NCBI RefSeq assembly: GCF_005877005.1
Contig: NZ_SSNH01000005.1
Location: 1-64,000 of the forward strand
From: Sinomonas susongensis
GTDB taxonomy: Bacteria > Actinomycetota > Actinomycetes > Actinomycetales > Micrococcaceae
Direction: 5' to 3'
DNA: 64,000 bases
The translations under genes were made by a program, and so were the position numbers. Below the pieces are notes generated by a model that was given only the letters and a program-made list of their open reading frames with translations, was not told the DNA's origin and did not search any database. Positions 60,648 through 64,000 of the stretch are shown here, piece after piece. The number at the start of each line of letters is the position of its first letter. The first letter of the stretch is position 1.

Positions 60648-61598
60648 CTATCCCCGATAGCCGTGGTCACGGAGGGCATCGAGGACTCGTTTCACGACAT
60701 AGGCCTCGCCTCGGGCCAGGTCGTGTTTGGTGATCTTGACCTGATTCCAGCCTGAGGACCGCGTGCGTCGGTCCCGCCACACGTCCATCGCCATCTGCTC
60801 GGGGGTGGAGTGGTGCTCGCCCTCGTATTCGAGAGCAGTGCGGAACTCGACGTTTCCCAAATCGACCCACACTATTCCTCCCCAAGGGTCAACGACGGGG
60901 CAGTTGGGGACGAAGCGAGGAAGGCCTGCACGTTCAAGGATCTGGCGCACGTACGACTCCTGGGGCGAATCCACTCCGACAGCCAAGAGGTCGAGAGCGA
61001 TGCGCCCGCGACCGAGGCCGACGACGCGGTGGCGGCTCTCCACGAACGATCGCAGGTCCGAGAGCCGGACGACGGCGGTGCGTGGATGGAAAGTGCGTTG
61101 ATGTTCGGACACGAGATACTCGCCCGCGGCCACGACGTCGTCCATGGTCAGTCTGCGCATTCCGCAGAGGTCGACCCATGTTCTCTCCGGCGTAGTCACC
61201 CTGGTGCCCGAAAGCATTGTGATTTCATCGGGCTTGAGCCTGAGCCGGTGACCCCGGACTTCTGGTCGGCGCGGCTGTCCTAACCGATCGCTGCCGCCAG
61301 GGACGACCGCCCGAGAAAGGTCGATGAGGGTGGGATCTTGAGCCCATGAGGGGAGCGGGATCCGGTGGACCATGGCGGCGCTGAGATGGCTCAGCGCGGT
61401 GCTCTCGTGAATTGCGGTGTAAGGACGAGCCCGCTGGAGCAAGCTCTGGAGCGCCGATTCCGGAACGCGGATCCCTCGGCTCGGCCGGAAGAGGTCTGGG
61501 CCCTCGAGCCGCCGCCTGCCCACCCCGAGGCGCAGGGCCTCGTCGACGGTGAACGAAGACTCAAGGAGTTGGGCTGGGAGGGACTTTGGCGACGGCAT
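60648..61598 (-). CDS. DUF559-like endonuclease domain protein
   Basis: A 316-residue protein of a type common in Micrococcales. The N-terminal half resembles AbiEi-like antitoxin/winged-helix proteins (LRLGVGRRRLEGPDLFRPSRGIRVP). The C-terminal part is a DUF559/restriction-endonuclease-like domain: SYVRQILERAGLPRF, then VWVDLGNVEFRTALEYEGEHH, whose Asp and Glu lie where the nuclease metal site is expected, and a C-terminal WNQVKITKHDL. Physiological role unknown. ATG 61598 is chosen; an in-frame GTG at 61622 is possible, and neither has a clear ribosome site. Its 3' end overlaps the decayed end of the 32-bp repeats. Confidence 0.72.
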   Translation of the reverse strand: MPSPKSLPAQLLESSFTVDEALRLGVGRRRLEGPDLFRPSRGIRVPESALQSLLQRARPYTAIHESTALSHLSAAMVHRIPLPSWAQDPTLIDLSRAVVPGGSDRLGQPRRPEVRGHRLRLKPDEITMLSGTRVTTPERTWVDLCGMRRLTMDDVVAAGEYLVSEHQRTFHPRTAVVRLSDLRSFVESRHRVVGLGRGRIALDLLAVGVDSPQESYVRQILERAGLPRFVPNCPVVDPWGGIVWVDLGNVEFRTALEYEGEHHSTPEQMAMDVWRDRRTRSSGWNQVKITKHDLARGEAYVVKRVLDALRDHGYRG

Positions 61599-61734
61599 GG
61601 GCCCATTCAGCCATAGCCCCACCCGGCCGCCGTTGGTTTATCCACAGCGCATAGATCTCGGGTACGGATACTGCTTGGGGAGGAGTAGTTCGGCTTGGGG
61701 AGGAGCAGTCGGCTATGCAAATCTCGGGACGCAG

Positions 61735-61768
61735 AAAGCCCGACCGGAGGGATATCCAGTCGGGCTTT
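61735..61768 (-). terminator. Hairpin terminator between repeats and nuclease gene
   Basis: AAAGCCCGAC (61735-61744) pairs with GTCGGGCTTT (61759-61768), a 10-bp perfect stem with a 14-base loop. The stem ends in TTT in both directions. It should end the transcript of the small membrane protein, whose 3' region contains the 31-bp repeats. The rest of 61599-61892 has no gene; a TCGGGTACGGATACTGCTTG motif lies near 61658. Confidence 0.65.
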
Positions 61769-61888
61769 CTGTACCCGAGACGCTTAGGGAGGGGGATAGC
61801 TGTACCCGAGACGCTTAGGGAGGGGGATAGCTGTACCCGAAACGCTTGGGGAGGGGGATAGCTGTACCCGAGACGCTTAGGGAGGGGT
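61769..61888. repeat. 31-bp intergenic tandem repeat, about four units
   Basis: A 31-base unit starting CTGTACCCGAGACGCTTAGG is found at 61769, 61800, 61831 (two to three changes) and 61862 (truncated). Read on the minus strand it contains CTCGGGTACAG, sharing the CGGGTAC core with the 32-bp repeats at 60474. Confidence 0.93.
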
Positions 61889-61892
61889 TGCG

Positions 61893-62126
61893 TTACCTGC
61901 GGTGCTCGCTGCCGGAGTCGGAGCGGCCGATGAACGTCATCGGGATGAAGAACGCGCCCACGAAGCACAGGATGAGGGCCGCCATTGGCCACACGTTCGT
62001 GAAGTCGAGCCACGAGACGGCGACGATACCGGCCGCGAAGATTGCGATCATCACGACGAAGATGATGATGTTGCCGACGAGCGGGTTCTCGTTCTCGATC
62101 GGCCGGTTCTTGACGTTCTCCGCCAT
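61893..62126 (-). CDS. Small two-helix membrane protein
   Basis: A 77-residue protein with two hydrophobic segments, NIIIFVVMIAIFAAGIVAVSWL and AALILCFVGAFFIPMTFIG, joined by a short DFTNVWPM loop, and a charged C terminus (GRSDSGSEHRR). It is not assigned to a named family here; similar small proteins occur in actinobacterial genomes without known function. The ATG at 62126 follows GAGGAGAGAG, a strong ribosome site. It follows deoC by 34 bases and may be cotranscribed. Confidence 0.82.
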   Translation of the reverse strand: MAENVKNRPIENENPLVGNIIIFVVMIAIFAAGIVAVSWLDFTNVWPMAALILCFVGAFFIPMTFIGRSDSGSEHRR

Positions 62127-62160
62127 GGTCTCTCTCCTCAAGTCCTAGTACATCCGGCGC

Positions 62161-62904
62161 TCAGTATGAGCCGGCCGCTGCTCCGCCGGTCACGATGGCC
62201 ACACCGGAACTCGCGCCGATCCGGCTGGCGCCCGCTGCAATCATAGCCCGCGCGTCCTCGAGGGTCCGCACCCCGCCGGACGCCTTGACGCCGATGTGCG
62301 GCCCGACCGTTCGACGCAGCAGGGCGACGTCCTCGATGGTCGCGCCCCCGCCGTTGAAGCCGGTCGACGTCTTGACGAAGTCGGCCCCAGCCTCGACAGC
62401 TGCCTCGCACGCGAGCACCTTCTGCTCGTCGGTGAGGAGCGCGGTCTCGATGATCACCTTGAGGATGGCGGAACTGCCGTGGACGGCCTCGGCCACGGCG
62501 CGGAGGTCGTCGACGAGCGCTCCCCGGTCGCCGGCCTGGGCCGCGGCGACATCGATGACGACGTCGACCTCATGGGCTCCGTCGAGGGTCGCTCCCCGCG
62601 CCTCGTAGACCTTGACGTCCGTCGGAGTCGCGCCGAACGGGAACGCTGCCACCGAGCACGTCAGCACGCCGCTTCCGCGGAGCGCCTTCGTGGCCGTCTT
62701 GACCCACACGGGGTTCACGCACACCGATTTGAAGCCGTACTCGACGGCTTCGCTGCACAGCCGCAGGATGTCGGCCTCGCTTGCGGTCGGCTTGAGGAGG
62801 GTGTGGTCGATGAACCCGGCGACATCCCCGGGACGAAGGGCGGCAGCCCCAGAGGAGGCAGGCCCGGAAGACACAGGCCCGGAAGACACAGGCTCGGAAG
62901 ACAC
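62161..62904 (-). CDS. deoC: Deoxyribose-phosphate aldolase DeoC
   Basis: A 247-residue class I aldolase splitting 2-deoxyribose 5-phosphate into glyceraldehyde 3-phosphate and acetaldehyde, a step of nucleoside salvage. The Schiff-base Lys is in [10 protein letters not shown]; other motifs are [26 protein letters not shown] and [14 protein letters not shown]. The GTG at 62904 is chosen because AAAGGAC lies at ideal distance before it; an in-frame ATG at 62943 lacks a ribosome site. The first 20 residues are a low-complexity [10 protein letters not shown] repeat encoded by 15-bp DNA repeats. Confidence 0.93.
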   Translation of the reverse strand: MSSEPVSSGPVSSGPASSGAAALRPGDVAGFIDHTLLKPTASEADILRLCSEAVEYGFKSVCVNPVWVKTATKALRGSGVLTCSVAAFPFGATPTDVKVYEARGATLDGAHEVDVVIDVAAAQAGDRGALVDDLRAVAEAVHGSSAILKVIIETALLTDEQKVLACEAAVEAGADFVKTSTGFNGGGATIEDVALLRRTVGPHIGVKASGGVRTLEDARAMIAAGASRIGASSGVAIVTGGAAAGSY

Positions 62905-62973
62905 AGCGGCGTCCTTTCGAATCGGGTCTTCCCATACTGGCATAGGGTCGCTGCCCCCGACGGGATGCCTCAC

Positions 62974-64000
62974 CTACCGCCGCTCGACCTGGAGCCGATA
63001 GCCCCGCTTGACCACCGTCTGCACGAGGTCGGCGGAGGGGAGGGCGTTGCGCAGCCTGTTGACGGCCATGTCGAGGGCGTGGCTCGAGCCGCTCTGCGAC
63101 AGGAGCCGGGCGAGGGAATCGCGGGGTACAACGGCCCCGCCGGCGTCGAACAGCGCACGGAACAGCAGCATCGCGGCGGGCGGGAGGCACAGTTCCTCAC
63201 CTGCAACGGTGAGAGTGCGTCCCCGCAGCTCGACCGGTCCCGACGGTGTCTCGAGCCGCCGGATCTGCCGGCGGGAGAGGTTGTCGGTCACGAGCTTGAT
63301 GAGCGCGCCCATGCGGAACCGGTCGGGCACCCAGGGGTGTAGCCCTGCGGCTTGAAGCGGTGCTGCCGTGACGGGGCCGACGGCGGCGGTCGCCACACGC
63401 TGCCGGAACGCGGCGAGGAGCTGGGAGTGCAGGCCGAGCTCGTGCGCCGCGCTGAAGAGCGCGTCGACGGCTGGCGCGCTCGTGAACGTCACGACGTCGA
63501 GCTCGCCCGCGCAGACAGCCTCGATGAGCCTGGCGAGCCGGTCCTCGCCCTCGGGCCGCACCCACCGGTACGGGGCCACGGTGATGAGTTCGGCTCCCGC
63601 GCGGCGGAGCCGGTCGAGCTGTGCGGCGTCGGTGTAGCCGTGGAGCTGGACGACGACGCGCCTGCCGTCGAGGCGCCCGCCTCCCTCCCGGAGGACGAGG
63701 TCGACGAGCGTGGCCGTCGTCTCGTCATGCGAGATGCCGACGTCGGCGAGTCCTGCTGCCCTGACTGCGCCGCGCGCCTTGGGGCCCCGCACGTACAGCG
63801 CGGCCGCGCCGAGCGCCTCCCGGAGGTCGTCGCCGAGTCCCGCTGCGTCGGCCACATCGGTCCAGCGCCGCATGCCGTAGGCCGTCGTGACGATGCAGAT
63901 GTCCGGGCGGACGGCGATCGTGCGCCTCGTGTCCTCGATCACGCCGAGGTCCTGGTCTACCGGCGCGATGGTGAGGACCGGCGCGTGCAGCACTTCGGCC
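62974..64000 (-). CDS. Uroporphyrinogen-III synthase fused to winged-helix DNA-binding domain (5' end outside window)
   Basis: The frame is open to the right edge, so the first ~40-60 residues are missing; about 341 remain. The N-terminal ~250 residues are HemD-like (HAPVLTIAPV, VRGPKARGAVRAAGL, VVVQLHGYTDAAQLDRLRRAG, VVTFTSAPAVDALFSAAHELG, AAVGPVTAAPLQAAG). The C-terminal ~90 residues form an OmpR/PhoB-type winged helix (PPAAMLLFRALFDAGGAVVPRDSLARLL, DMAVNRLRNALP, VVKRGYRLQVE). Such fusions are known in actinobacteria and are thought to be regulators rather than haem enzymes. It ends 69 bases before the deoC start. Confidence 0.88.
   Translation of the reverse strand, partial: AEVLHAPVLTIAPVDQDLGVIEDTRRTIAVRPDICIVTTAYGMRRWTDVADAAGLGDDLREALGAAALYVRGPKARGAVRAAGLADVGISHDETTATLVDLVLREGGGRLDGRRVVVQLHGYTDAAQLDRLRRAGAELITVAPYRWVRPEGEDRLARLIEAVCAGELDVVTFTSAPAVDALFSAAHELGLHSQLLAAFRQRVATAAVGPVTAAPLQAAGLHPWVPDRFRMGALIKLVTDNLSRRQIRRLETPSGPVELRGRTLTVAGEELCLPPAAMLLFRALFDAGGAVVPRDSLARLLSQSGSSHALDMAVNRLRNALPSADLVQTVVKRGYRLQVERR

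Overview
The window is high-GC actinobacterial DNA. Frequent GTG starts, 4-base ATGA/GTGA gene overlaps, a SufS/SufU pair, a DUF2505 gene, an SCO4848-type membrane protein, Mfd, and a HemD fused to a winged helix all fit a Micrococcales soil bacterium of the Arthrobacter/Sinomonas kind. That placement is inferred from gene content and style. No rRNA, tRNA, CRISPR array or intact mobile element was seen.

Region 1 (1-14646, minus strand) is one long cyclitol catabolic operon of the myo-inositol type. It starts with a sugar ABC importer (lipoprotein binding protein, permease, single-domain ATPase). An aldehyde dehydrogenase, IolD, an HpcH/HpaI aldolase, three Gfo/Idh/MocA dehydrogenases (one IolG-like), a LacI-family repressor, a D-2-hydroxyacid dehydrogenase, an SDR, an IolE-like TIM barrel protein and the start of MmsA/IolA follow. 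IolB and IolC are not in view. The promoter (TTGACA, 18 bp, TACTGT) sits between two identical 12-bp palindromes 42 bp apart, a strong candidate for LacI-type repression.

Region 2 (14792-28091, plus strand) holds four giant LuxR-type ATPase regulators of about 900 residues, arranged as two head-to-tail pairs around sufS-sufU. In each pair the first protein has a damaged ATPase site and the second an intact one, so the block looks like a duplicated 'pseudo-ATPase plus ATPase' regulator pair. A 16-bp palindrome matching the core of the DosR/DevR box lies upstream of the first.

Region 3 (28331-55256) is a cell-surface region. The plus-strand run 28453-42646 encodes a Wzx/Wzy-type exopolysaccharide system: initiating sugar-phosphate transferase, nucleotide-sugar enzymes, flippase, three glycosyltransferases, two Wzz-like proteins and a polymerase. 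A convergent minus-strand operon (51435-43289) adds an acetyltransferase, a three-domain glycosyltransferase fusion and a 1566-residue secreted multidomain protein. Next come a class F-like sortase and a repeat-rich surface protein, then NhaA. The promoters of the polysaccharide operon and of the sortase/surface-protein pair share a 22-bp upstream/-35 block and a 9-bp -10 block at identical spacing, which suggests joint control.

Region 4 (55335-64000) is mostly housekeeping: a frameshifted SCO4848-type gene, DUF2505, VanZ-like protein, Mfd, a DUF559-like nuclease, a small membrane protein, DeoC, and a HemD-winged helix fusion cut by the window edge. Tandem 31- and 32-bp intergenic repeats carry a CGGGTAC core related to the shared promoter element of region 3.
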